Shown here one piece after another: positions 1 through 7,137 of a stretch of 64,000 bases of DNA (position 1 is its first letter; each line of letters starts with the position of its first letter). Where the stretch lies: NCBI RefSeq assembly GCF_024127895.1, contig NZ_JAMYBK010000003.1:1-64000 (forward strand). The letters are read 5' to 3'. The notes beneath the pieces are model-generated. The model searched no databases and was not told where the DNA came from. It saw only the letters and a list, made by a program, of their open reading frames with translations. Position numbers and translations under genes: made by a program. Source of the stretch: Pseudomonas guariconensis (GTDB taxonomy: Bacteria; Pseudomonadota; Gammaproteobacteria; Pseudomonadales; Pseudomonadaceae).

Positions 1-56
1 TCAATTTGCGATTCTGTACGGAGACCGGTTCATCAGGCCGACCTGGTGAGAATCAG

Positions 57-76
57 GGCCTGCCTGACGGCAGGCC
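57..76. terminator. Hairpin, probable end of an upstream gene
   Basis: Perfect inverted repeat GGCCTGCC-TGAC-GGCAGGCC. No T-run follows, so it is only a candidate terminator for a gene lying left of the window. Confidence 0.4.
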
Positions 77-113
77 GTTACCGGCCCGCACACAAAAAAT
101 CTGACAGTCCCCC

Positions 114-200
114 TTCGCGGGCAAGCCCGCTCCCACATGGTCCTGCAAATCACATCATCTGTGAACGACTCAGCCCTGTGGGAGCGGGCTTGCCCGCGAA
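114..200. repeat. REP pair in inverted orientation (BIME-like)
   Basis: Two copies of a Pseudomonas REP element face each other: TTCGCGGGCAAGCCCGCTCC at 114-133 (continuing CACA) and its reverse complement at 177-200, 39 bases apart. Each is itself a hairpin (GCGGGC/GCCCGC). The pair lies in the gap downstream of the acetyltransferase gene, the usual extragenic setting. Confidence 0.85.
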
Positions 201-232
201 GGGGCTGGAAGCAGCCGCCATCCTATGAACGC

Positions 233-712
233 TCAACCCTCGGCAAAGCGCACCAGGCGTTCCCCGTCCAGCCGGTAGCGGACCCACTCGTCCTGCGGCT
301 CGGCCCCGAGCGACTGGTAGAAGCCGATCGCCGGCTCGTTCCAGTCCAGCACGCTCCACTCCAGGCGGCCGCAGCCGTTTTCCACGGCCTCGCGGGCGAT
401 GTGCCGCAGCAACTGGCGGCCAGCACCATCCCCACGCTGTTCAGGGGTCACATACAGGTCCTCCAGGTAGATACCATTGCGCCCCAGCCAGGTGGAATAA
501 CTGTAGAAATACACGGCAAAGCCAATGGCCCGACCATCCCGTTCGCAGATCAGGCTGCGCACCGCGCTGCCTTCGCCGAACAGGCTGTGCTCGATGTCGG
601 CGAGGGTCGCCACCACCTCGTGGCGGGCACGCTCGTAGTCGGCCAGCTCGGTGATGAAGGCCAGGATCTGTGCGGCATCGGCAGGCACGGCGGGGCGAAT
701 GGTCAGGCTCAT
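233..712 (-). CDS. GNAT family N-acetyltransferase
   Basis: A 159-residue single-domain acetyltransferase of the Gcn5-related (GNAT) fold, which moves acetyl from acetyl-CoA to an amine. The N-terminus (SLTIRPAVPADAAQILAFI) is the typical GNAT beta1-alpha1. The acetyl-CoA loop is seen as LYVTPEQRGDGAGRQLL around residues 90-106 (R/Q-x-x-G-x-G/A), followed by the late motif NEPAIGFYQSLGA. The pattern resembles the diamine (spermidine/spermine) acetyltransferase-like subgroup, but the substrate cannot be read from sequence. It is transcribed alone, divergent from the LysE gene, with two REP elements just downstream. Confidence 0.85.
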   Translation of the reverse strand: MSLTIRPAVPADAAQILAFITELADYERARHEVVATLADIEHSLFGEGSAVRSLICERDGRAIGFAVYFYSYSTWLGRNGIYLEDLYVTPEQRGDGAGRQLLRHIAREAVENGCGRLEWSVLDWNEPAIGFYQSLGAEPQDEWVRYRLDGERLVRFAEG

Positions 713-755
713 GGGGCTTCCTTGTGCTGGGGCAGGTTCTATCTCTGGCTCTGAA

Positions 756-803
756 ACTGTAACGGTACAGTGAGGTGTATTGGTTTAATTTCTTGTAACT
801 GTA
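756..803. promoter_or_regulatory. Operator-like palindrome plus repeated half-site
   Basis: The divergent acetyltransferase/LysE gap holds ACTGTAACGGTACAGT (756-771), a palindrome with arms ACTGTA/TACAGT. A further ACTGTA lies at 798-803, 42 bases downstream (about four helical turns). Palindrome plus spaced direct repeat is a layout used by GntR/MocR-type regulators. No regulator gene is adjacent, so the binding protein is unknown. Confidence 0.4.
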
Positions 804-865
804 TAGGTTGTAGGAAAAATCACTCCGCTAGTGTGGCAACACAACCCTCCTTCTGGAAGCCCGCC

Positions 866-1486
866 ATGCTCGGTTCTCTCGATCTGCTCACCGCCTTCGT
901 GCTCTTCGCCTTCGTCTCTTCGATCACTCCCGGGCCGAACAACACCATGCTGCTGGCCTCGGGGGTGAACTTCGGGGTGCGGCGTTCGATCCCGCACGCC
1001 CTGGGTATCAGCATCGGCTTCATGGTCATGGTGCTGGCGGTGGGCTTTGGCTTGGGCGAGTTGTTCAAGGCCTGGCCGCCGCTGTACAGCATCCTGCGCT
1101 ACGTGGGCGCCACCTACCTGCTGTACCTGGCCTGGAAGATCGCCACCGCCGGGCCGATCGGCGGCGAGGCCGCGGGCACGGGCAAGCCGCTGGGCTTCTG
1201 GGGCGCGGCGGCGTTCCAGTGGGTCAACCCTAAAGCTTGGGTGATGGCGGTGGGGGCGATCACCACCTACACGCCGGCCCAGGGCTATGTCCTCAACGTC
1301 ATCGTCATCGCCGGGTTGTTCGCCCTGGTCAACCTGCCCAGTGTCGGGGTCTGGGTGATGTTCGGCAGCGCCTTGCGCAACTTCTTGCAGAACCCGCGTT
1401 GGCTGATGCTGTTCAATGTCCTGATGGCCCTGTTGCTGGTGATTTCGCTATACCCGCTGCTGTTTGTAGAATCGGCGTTTTCTTGA
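866..1486 (+). CDS. LysE/RhtB family amino-acid exporter
   Basis: A 206-residue polytopic inner-membrane protein of the LysE/RhtB superfamily, whose members export amino acids or related small molecules. The family signature is clear near the N-terminus: SSITPGPNNTMLLASGVNFG (about residues 18-37), followed by GISIGFMVMVLAVGFGLG and a QWVNPKAWVMAVGAI segment, which is the conserved NPK motif. About six hydrophobic segments are visible. ATG 866 was chosen because the family starts just before the first membrane helix; the frame is open further upstream through the intergenic operator region. Substrate unknown. Confidence 0.88.
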   Translation: MLGSLDLLTAFVLFAFVSSITPGPNNTMLLASGVNFGVRRSIPHALGISIGFMVMVLAVGFGLGELFKAWPPLYSILRYVGATYLLYLAWKIATAGPIGGEAAGTGKPLGFWGAAAFQWVNPKAWVMAVGAITTYTPAQGYVLNVIVIAGLFALVNLPSVGVWVMFGSALRNFLQNPRWLMLFNVLMALLLVISLYPLLFVESAFS

Positions 1487-1507
1487 ACCGATGAGTACAG
1501 CAGGACG

Positions 1508-2380
1508 ATGCAGCTGATCCCCTGGTCCCATGATTGCGCCGAAGGCTTCACCCTGCGTGGCTGGCGTTCGCCGGCAAGCGGCCGGCCATTGCTGCACTTT
1601 CTGCATGGCAACGGCTTCTGCAGCCTGGCCTACCAGCCTTTGCTGATGCGCCTGGGCGAACACTTCGACCTGTGGCTGAGCGATGTCCAGGGCCACGGCG
1701 ACAGTGACCATGGCGGTGCCTTTCGTGGCTGGAACCGTAGCGCTGCGCTGGCGGTGGAGGCCTTCGAGTCCGGGCGCGGCGAGTACGGCGAGGTGCCGCG
1801 CATGGCGCTCGGCCACAGTTTCGGTGGCGTCTTGACGGGTCTGATCCTGGCGAGCGAGCCGCAGCTGTTCAGCCGCGCCGTGCTGCTCGACCCGGTGTTG
1901 TTCAGCCGGCGCATGATCGGCGTGATGGGCGCTGCCGCCCTGGTCGGCCTGCATCGGCGCCATGCCCTGGCACGCAAGGCCGCCACCCGCCGCAGCCACT
2001 GGCCCGACCGCGAGGCGGCGCTGGCTTCGCTGCAGGGGCGGGGCATCTTCAAGGGCTGGAGCGATGCGGCATTGCAGGCCTATGTGGAACACGCCATCGG
2101 CGACTGCGGCGAAGGCGTGGTGCTCAAGTGTCGTCCCAGCCGCGAGGTGGAGATCTTCAGCTCGTTCCCGGCGCGGATGTGGCCGAGCCTGGCGCAAATC
2201 CGCACACCGACGCACATCCTGCATGGCGAACAGAGCTACCCCTTCGTCGCGCACTCGGTGCGGCGCCTGGCGGCCATCAACCCACAGGTGAGCGCCCAGC
2301 AGGTGCCCGGCGGGCACTGCTTCATGCAGGAAGATCCCGTGGCGGCGGCGGAGCAGGTGCTGGCCTTCCTGCAGCCTTGA
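1508..2380 (+). CDS. Alpha/beta hydrolase
   Basis: A 290-residue cytoplasmic alpha/beta-hydrolase-fold protein without a signal peptide. It shows the oxyanion HGNGF motif (residues 33-37), the nucleophile elbow GHSFGG (Ser near residue 101), an Asp after strand 6-7 in the HILHGEQSYPF region, and a final catalytic His in PGGHCFMQED near residue 275. This fits a serine esterase or lipase-like enzyme of the AB-hydrolase_1 family; the natural substrate cannot be inferred. It begins 21 bases after the LysE gene on the same strand and may be co-transcribed with it. Confidence 0.85.
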   Translation: MQLIPWSHDCAEGFTLRGWRSPASGRPLLHFLHGNGFCSLAYQPLLMRLGEHFDLWLSDVQGHGDSDHGGAFRGWNRSAALAVEAFESGRGEYGEVPRMALGHSFGGVLTGLILASEPQLFSRAVLLDPVLFSRRMIGVMGAAALVGLHRRHALARKAATRRSHWPDREAALASLQGRGIFKGWSDAALQAYVEHAIGDCGEGVVLKCRPSREVEIFSSFPARMWPSLAQIRTPTHILHGEQSYPFVAHSVRRLAAINPQVSAQQVPGGHCFMQEDPVAAAEQVLAFLQP

Positions 2381-2403
2381 GCGCGTGAAAGGTCGGCTGT
2401 CCA

Positions 2404-2425
2404 TTCGTCCCATTTTTGGAACGAA
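2404..2425. promoter_or_regulatory. Inverted repeat upstream of pirin gene
   Basis: TTCGT and ACGAA form an inverted repeat separated by 12 bases, about 75 bases before the pirin start. This is a weak operator candidate. No regulator gene is adjacent. Confidence 0.2.
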
Positions 2426-2501
2426 CAATGCCATTTAGGCTATCTAGCGAAAGATTGGTGCCGCCGATAAGGTTATACCCAGCCAAGAGAGGAGACTTCT
2501 C

Positions 2502-3389
2502 ATGAAAAAGATCCTGGGTATCCACCGCAGCCCCCATGCCCATTGGGTGGGTGACGGCTTTCCGGTGCGCAGCCTGTTCACCTACGACAACCTGGCCCGG
2601 CATATCAGCCCGTTCCTGCTGCTCGACTACGCCGGCCCCCACGACTTCACGCCGACCGACGCCCGCCGTGGGGTCGGCCAGCATCCGCACCGGGGCTTCG
2701 AGACCGTGACCATCGTCTACCAGGGCGAACTGGAACACCGTGACTCCACCGGCGCCGGCGGCCTGATCGGCCCGGGCGATGTGCAGTGGATGACCGCCGC
2801 CAACGGCATCCTTCACGAGGAGTTCCATTCGCCGGCCTTCGCCCGCAGCGGCGGTACCCTGGAGATGGTGCAGCTATGGGTCAACCTGCCGGCCCGGGAC
2901 AAGCGCGCCGCCGCGGGTTACCAGACCCTGCTGGCGGCAGACATCCCGGTGCTGGCGCTGGAAGGCGATGCCGGCAGCCTGCGGGTGATCGCTGGTAGCT
3001 ACCAGGGCCACCCCGGCCCGGCGCGGACCTTCACCGCCATGGATGTCTGGGACCTGCGCCTGAAAGCCGGTGCCCGCGTGCAACTGCCGGTCGCCGAGGG
3101 GCGCAATGCCGCCCTGGTGGTGTTGCGCGGTACCGTGCAGGTCAACGCTGAGCGCGAAGCCGGGCCGGCCAGCCTGGTGCTGCTGCAGCGCGAGGGGGCG
3201 CATGTGCAGGTCGAGGCCTTGGAGGATGCCAGCGTGTTGCTGCTCAGCGGCGAGCCGATCGACGAACCCATCGTCGGCTACGGACCGTTCGTGATGAACA
3301 GCCAGGCGGAAATCGCCGAGTCGTTCGACGATTTCCACGCCGGACGTTTCGGCCAGATGGCCGGCGCCGGAGAGGGGGCTCGCCACTGA
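2502..3389 (+). CDS. Pirin family protein (bicupin)
   Basis: A 295-residue pirin, a cytosolic bicupin. The N-terminal cupin carries the metal-binding pattern of the family: GVGQHPHRGFETVTIVYQGE (about residues 58-77) with two His and one Glu, then a further His in NGILHEEFHS near residue 105. Many bacterial pirins have quercetinase activity or modulate metabolic enzymes; which applies here is unknown. A strong SD (GAGAGGAGAC) precedes the ATG. The C-terminal pirin_C domain covers roughly residues 180-285. It is a single-gene unit with its own 120-base upstream region. Confidence 0.92.
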   Translation: MKKILGIHRSPHAHWVGDGFPVRSLFTYDNLARHISPFLLLDYAGPHDFTPTDARRGVGQHPHRGFETVTIVYQGELEHRDSTGAGGLIGPGDVQWMTAANGILHEEFHSPAFARSGGTLEMVQLWVNLPARDKRAAAGYQTLLAADIPVLALEGDAGSLRVIAGSYQGHPGPARTFTAMDVWDLRLKAGARVQLPVAEGRNAALVVLRGTVQVNAEREAGPASLVLLQREGAHVQVEALEDASVLLLSGEPIDEPIVGYGPFVMNSQAEIAESFDDFHAGRFGQMAGAGEGARH

Positions 3390-3418
3390 GGCATCGCCCC
3401 GCTGGCGCCACGGGTTGA

Positions 3419-3646
3419 TCAACCCGACTGGCGCCAGTGCACCTCGCTGATGCCGTAGCGCTCGGCCACCGGCTTGCTGACCTTCCTGATCTTCTCCCGC
3501 CCATAGCGACCGATGCGGCCAACCCCCGCATCGCAACTGGCCCAGTGCCAGGCCTCGGCGTTGTCCATGCGCTCGGCACGAATCACGAAGGATTTGTGCT
3601 GGCCGTGCAGTTGGTAGTCGATCACGAAGAGTTTTGCGTCGATCAT
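3419..3646 (-). CDS. Small conserved Pseudomonas protein
   Basis: 75 residues, beginning MIDAKLFVIDYQLHG, with a well-placed SD (AAGGAT) upstream. The protein is soluble and rich in aromatic and basic residues; the middle reads AWHWASCDAGVGRIGRYGRE. It resembles a short uncharacterised family I recall from Pseudomonas genomes (DUF6555-like), but I cannot confirm that. No signal peptide, membrane segment or catalytic motif is seen. It is convergent with the pirin gene, 29 bases apart. Function unknown. Confidence 0.7.
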   Translation of the reverse strand: MIDAKLFVIDYQLHGQHKSFVIRAERMDNAEAWHWASCDAGVGRIGRYGREKIRKVSKPVAERYGISEVHWRQSG

Positions 3647-3982
3647 CGGGCATCCACATCCTTTGCGCAGGCTCGGTCACAGGCCAGGCACGGACGTACC
3701 CTGGCCCTGTCCGTGGGAATGCGCAAGGCCCGCAAAAGTTTGAAAAATATTCCCAGGGCACGACGAATGGCAACGCGGCGACCGCCCGTCGTCCCGTGCA
3801 GGCATCCGATCGAACAGTCGCCGCGCGCCTGGGTTCTTCCACTAAGGTGCTAGAGGATTCGTGCACGATCATTGTCCTGGCGCATGGTCCGCCGCTTGGA
3901 TATGTGCAATATCAATTGGCACCCCGCCCGCTTAAGGCGTACTCACACACAACAGGCCATCCAGTACAGAGAGGGTCGTACC
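3647..3982. other. Intergenic region, 336 bases, no gene seen
   Basis: This gap separates the divergent small protein and DUF1652 genes and should hold both promoters. The only structure I see is GATAT-GTGCA-ATATC, a short palindrome at 3899-3913. No convincing small ORF or RNA gene was recognised. Confidence 0.5.
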
Positions 3983-4246
3983 ATGTCGTTGATCGGAGTT
4001 TCGATGCTAGAGCTGCGTCAGTTGATCGAGCAGGCCTGCCTGCCGGACCGCTGCGAAGTCACCTGCCCGGACGGTGTCAGCCTGACCATCCGCCTCGGCC
4101 AGGGCGACAGCCTGGACGATTGCCTGACCGTGAGCGGGATCGCGCTCGACAGCCTCAACAGCTGCCGGGACATCGCGGAGCTGGTGGCGCAGTTGCGCAA
4201 GGAACAGCGCGCGAACCACAAGCCACCGCTCAAGGCCATCGCCTGA
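3983..4246 (+). CDS. DUF1652 family protein
   Basis: An 87-residue soluble protein. It follows the DUF1652 pattern common in Pseudomonas: L-E-L-R-x-L-I-E-x-x-x-L-P near the start, a Cys in DRCEV, a glycine-containing beta hairpin (LTIRLGQGDSLD), then a GI...DSLNSCRDIAELVAQLR helix. Function of the family is unknown. ATG 3983 gives the typical family length and is preceded by GAGAGGG; the open frame extends upstream without family similarity. A second member of the family lies at 36858-37118. Confidence 0.82.
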   Translation: MSLIGVSMLELRQLIEQACLPDRCEVTCPDGVSLTIRLGQGDSLDDCLTVSGIALDSLNSCRDIAELVAQLRKEQRANHKPPLKAIA

Positions 4247-4263
4247 CGGCGGCCGCAGCCCGG

Positions 4264-4878
4264 TCAGCCAAGGCTGGCCGGGCGCACGTACTCTGGCATC
4301 AAGCCGTTGAACCAGAACAGGATCATCGACACCAGGATGGTCACCAGCACCAGCAGGCCCACGCCCCAGACGCAGGTGGCCAATAGCATGGCCTGTTCCT
4401 TGCGCAGCCGCAGGAAAGTCTGCAACCCGCCATACAAGAGCACAGTGGCATAGGCCGAGGCGGCCAGCAGGGCCACGACCGCCAGCCAACGCATCGGCAC
4501 CAGGCCGACGACCCCGGCGATGAACCAGGGGGTGGCGCAGTAGGCGGCGAAGCCGATGCACTGGTTCAGGCTGGGCTGCGCATCGAACCCCCGGGACATC
4601 CAGCGAATCATCACGCCCATCAGCATCACCCCGACCACGGTGGTCGCATACAACAGGCCGGCCAGTTGCGCGGCGCTGGCCATGCTCAGGCGCACCTGTT
4701 CTTCCCCTGCCAGGCTCCAGCCGAAGGTGGTGGTGCCGACGAACAGGCACAGGGCAGGGATCAGCGCCAGGGCCAGCAGGCGGGGCAGGTATTGTTGCGG
4801 GTGGGCTTCCTCGGCGCGGCGGATGTCCAGCCAGGCTTCGGCGGGGTGGGTGAAGAGCTTGAGCAAGGGACTGTTCAT
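4264..4878 (-). CDS. Yip1 domain membrane protein
   Basis: A 204-residue inner-membrane protein with five or so hydrophobic segments (about residues 33-53, 66-88, 107-127, 130-150 and 165-190). The opening LLKLFTHPAEAWLDIRRAEE is typical of bacterial Yip1/DUF1282 proteins, in which a short amphipathic cytosolic N-terminus precedes the membrane domain. Bacterial members have no established function. An SD (GAGGAGAA) lies before the ATG. It is convergent with the DUF1652 gene, 17 bases apart. Confidence 0.82.
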   Translation of the reverse strand: MNSPLLKLFTHPAEAWLDIRRAEEAHPQQYLPRLLALALIPALCLFVGTTTFGWSLAGEEQVRLSMASAAQLAGLLYATTVVGVMLMGVMIRWMSRGFDAQPSLNQCIGFAAYCATPWFIAGVVGLVPMRWLAVVALLAASAYATVLLYGGLQTFLRLRKEQAMLLATCVWGVGLLVLVTILVSMILFWFNGLMPEYVRPASLG

Positions 4879-4973
4879 GGCGTTCTCCTCGGGACGCTTG
4901 GCGAGCGTGTCCTCTTGTTATGGAGAAGCGGGTGCCCTTGGGGGTTCAGACTGTTTCGCCGCCGTTGATCGCT

Positions 4974-5261
4974 TCACTGCAGTTCCAGCACCAGGTTCAG
5001 GCTGCCGTCGCCACATTTGCCATGATCGCGTACCACGCCATGATAGCTGCGCCCGTCCCAGACGAAGGCGACGCTATGGGCGCGCTCGAGCTTGTCTGGC
5101 AGTGGCGGGTTGATATGCAGGCGCAGGGCGGGGCAGCCCTGCAGGTTGAGGGCGGCGACCTGGACATGGCACTCGGCACGCTGGGCCACGGGGCCGAACA
5201 GGGTGTCGCGGACGAAGTCCAGTTCCAGGCAGGCGCTGGGCGCGCGGCAGCTCATTTTCAT
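4974..5261 (-). CDS. Hypothetical protein, probably translationally coupled
   Basis: 95 residues starting MKMSCRAPSACLELDF. It has three N-terminal cysteines, no signal peptide and no membrane helix; the later half alternates short beta-like segments (ALRLHINPPLP, HSVAFVWDGRSYHGVVRD). No family is recognised. The chosen ATG has no good SD. Immediately upstream is a 13-codon ORF with a strong SD (AAGGAG) whose stop overlaps this ATG as ATGA, so re-initiation is likely. A longer in-frame start upstream is possible but would lack an SD. Confidence 0.5.
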   Translation of the reverse strand: MKMSCRAPSACLELDFVRDTLFGPVAQRAECHVQVAALNLQGCPALRLHINPPLPDKLERAHSVAFVWDGRSYHGVVRDHGKCGDGSLNLVLELQ

Positions 5262-5299
5262 GGCAGCAGGCCCCGGGCATGGCACTGGGGTGACGGCAT
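5258..5299 (-). CDS. Possible 13-residue leader peptide
   Basis: ATG at 5299-5297 is preceded at seven bases by AAGGAG. It encodes MPSPQCHARGLLP and ends in TGA, which overlaps the ATG of the following 95-residue ORF. Read as a translational-coupling leader. The alternative is that a frameshift separates one longer original gene into two pieces. Confidence 0.35.
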   Translation of the reverse strand: MPSPQCHARGLLP

Positions 5300-5423
5300 G
5301 GGCTGGCTCCTTGCGTGAAAAATGGGCTATCTCTATTTCGATAGCCTGCTCTGGGGTGGCGTTCAAATTATTTCTGCCCATCAGGGGGCGGGGCCTGATA
5401 TCGCCTGTGCATGGCAAGGGCCC

Positions 5424-6029
5424 TCAGGGTTGCCGCTCGGCCACGGCCCTGAGCGTGCGCAGGGTCACCATGGGGGCATCCACCACGAAGCGGTTGGCCA
5501 GCCAGCCCGGCACGTCCCCGGCAGGGTCGGCCTGCAGCTGGTAGGTCACCTCGGTCTCGCGCGCGCCCAGGGGGCGCATGATCCACTCCCCGCGCAACCG
5601 CCGTACGCGGATCTGCCCAGGCACTACCGGCACCTTGCCCGGCTCGGCGCTCAGGTGGCGCAACAGGGTGCCGTCGTCCAGCCGTTCGCTGCGTACCCGC
5701 AGCACCATGTCACGCGGGCGTGCCGGCCAGGGCAGCTCGGTGGTCAGGTAGACCCAGGTCGTGTCGCCATCGACTTCCAGCAGGCGCATCGTGGCGCAGG
5801 CGTACAGCCATTTGCAGGCGACCCGCAGATTCTCCTGCAGGTCGGCCAGGATGCGTACGCTGGCCTTGATGCGGGTGACGCCGCGAAACCGCTGGTAGGG
5901 CGAGCCGGGTACCGCGCTCAGGTAGACATCGATGCCGTCTTCCTGGTGCGCCAGGCGCCAGTCGTCGGCCAGCAGCGTGGGCGCTGCCAGCAGGAGCAGC
6001 ACGGCGAGCAATCGGTGCAAGGAGGGCAT
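5424..6029 (-). CDS. START domain-containing protein, exported
   Basis: About 201 residues: a signal peptide (MPSLHRLLAVLLLLAAPTLLA, cleaved near residues 21-23) followed by a START-like lipid-binding domain filling the rest. Recognisable blocks are DDWRLAHQEDGIDVYLSAVPGS at the beginning of the domain, ITRVKA-like GVTRIKASV, WLYACATMRLLEVDGDTTWVY and a C-terminal GWLANRFVVDAPMVTLRTLR helix. START domains enclose a hydrophobic ligand; Pseudomonas members are periplasmic and uncharacterised. The second Met was preferred because it directly precedes the hydrophobic leader. Confidence 0.8.
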   Translation of the reverse strand: MPSLHRLLAVLLLLAAPTLLADDWRLAHQEDGIDVYLSAVPGSPYQRFRGVTRIKASVRILADLQENLRVACKWLYACATMRLLEVDGDTTWVYLTTELPWPARPRDMVLRVRSERLDDGTLLRHLSAEPGKVPVVPGQIRVRRLRGEWIMRPLGARETEVTYQLQADPAGDVPGWLANRFVVDAPMVTLRTLRAVAERQP

Positions 6030-6131
6030 GGGGCGGCGGCCGGGTGGGAAGGCGTCAGGCAAGTATGGCCGCTGGAGGCAGAGGTGCCATGAAGATCTGC
6101 GCTGTCGAGCTGTTGGGCTGTGTTGCAGCCC

Positions 6132-6162
6132 GCGAACAGGGCGCCAAGCGCGCCCTGTTCGC
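6132..6162 (-). terminator. Strong hairpin after the allE-type gene
   Basis: Perfect 13-bp arms GCGAACAGGGCGC/GCGCCCTGTTCGC with a five-base loop lie directly downstream of the ureidoglycine aminohydrolase stop. No long T-run is present, but the position makes it the likely terminator. Confidence 0.6.
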
Positions 6163-6167
6163 TTACT

Positions 6168-7004
6168 TCAACGTTGGGGGTTGAGGGTCAGGTGCACGTG
6201 GCGGTTGACGTCCTTGTACAGCAGGTAGCTGAACGGGCCCGGGCCGCCAGAGTAGCAAGCCTGCGGGCAGAAGGCGCGCAGCCACATGAAGTCGCCGGCC
6301 TCGACCTCGACCCAGTCCTGGTTCAGGCGGTACACCGCCTTGCCTTCCAGCACGTAGAGGCCGTGTTCCATGACATGGGTCTCGGCGAACGGAATCACGC
6401 CGCCGGGCTGGAAGGTCACGATGTTCACGTGCATGTCATGGCGCATGTCGGCCATGTCGACGAAGCGGGTGGTGACCCAGCGGCCTTCGGTGCCCGGCAT
6501 CTCGATGACCTGGGCCTTGTCGCGGTGGGTGACGAAGGATTCCGGAACGGCCAGGCCCTCGACCTTCTGGTAGTGCTTGCGCAGCCAGTGGAAGGTGACG
6601 TTGGCCTTGCTGTTGTTGCGCAGGCTCCACTCGGCGCCTGGGGCCAGGAAGGCATAGCCGCCCGGGACCAGGGTGTGGTGCTTGCCTTCGACGGTGATGT
6701 CGATCTCGCCTTCGACCACGAACAGCACCGCTTCGGCGTTCGGGTCCAGTTCCGGCCGCTCGCTGCCGCCTTCCGGGGCGACTTCGACGATGTACTGCGA
6801 GAAGGTCTCGGCGAAGCCGGTCAATGGGCGAGCGATGACCCACATGCGCATCTTGTCCCAGAACGGCAGGTGGCTGGTGACGATGTCACGCATCACGCCC
6901 TTGGGGATGACGGCATAGGCTTCGGTGAACATGGCACGGTCAGTCAGCAGCTCGGTCTGGGCTGGGTGCCCACCGTGGGGGGCGAAGTAGGAATGGTTCG
7001 ACAT
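6168..7004 (-). CDS. allE: (S)-ureidoglycine aminohydrolase
   Basis: A 278-residue bicupin of the AllE/YlbA type. It releases ammonia from (S)-ureidoglycine to give (S)-ureidoglycolate in purine (allantoin) breakdown and uses Mn2+. The first cupin contains EAVLFVVEGEIDITVEGKHH; the second holds the metal site in FAETHVMEHGLYVLEGKAVY, with the E-T-H-x-x-E-H-G pattern and a later Gln/His region. No other purine genes lie beside it. ATG 7004 matches the usual family N-terminus. The 5' leader contains AACAACAA (minus strand of 7018-7025), a Crc/Hfq-type motif. Confidence 0.86.
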   Translation of the reverse strand: MSNHSYFAPHGGHPAQTELLTDRAMFTEAYAVIPKGVMRDIVTSHLPFWDKMRMWVIARPLTGFAETFSQYIVEVAPEGGSERPELDPNAEAVLFVVEGEIDITVEGKHHTLVPGGYAFLAPGAEWSLRNNSKANVTFHWLRKHYQKVEGLAVPESFVTHRDKAQVIEMPGTEGRWVTTRFVDMADMRHDMHVNIVTFQPGGVIPFAETHVMEHGLYVLEGKAVYRLNQDWVEVEAGDFMWLRAFCPQACYSGGPGPFSYLLYKDVNRHVHLTLNPQR

Positions 7005-7137
7005 GGAGGGTCTCGACTTGTTGTTCTGTCCCCGTGCCGTAAGCCGCACCGGCCGGTGCGCCGCAGGGGATGCACGGACAGAATATGAGCCTTTGCCGGG
7101 TATCCACAAATTAAATGTTGAAATATCCGGTATTCAT

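Noticed and set aside
1448..2434. A minus-strand 328-codon frame opposite the alpha/beta hydrolase
   Set aside because: Antisense shadow without motif; the plus frame has GHSFGG and HGNG.
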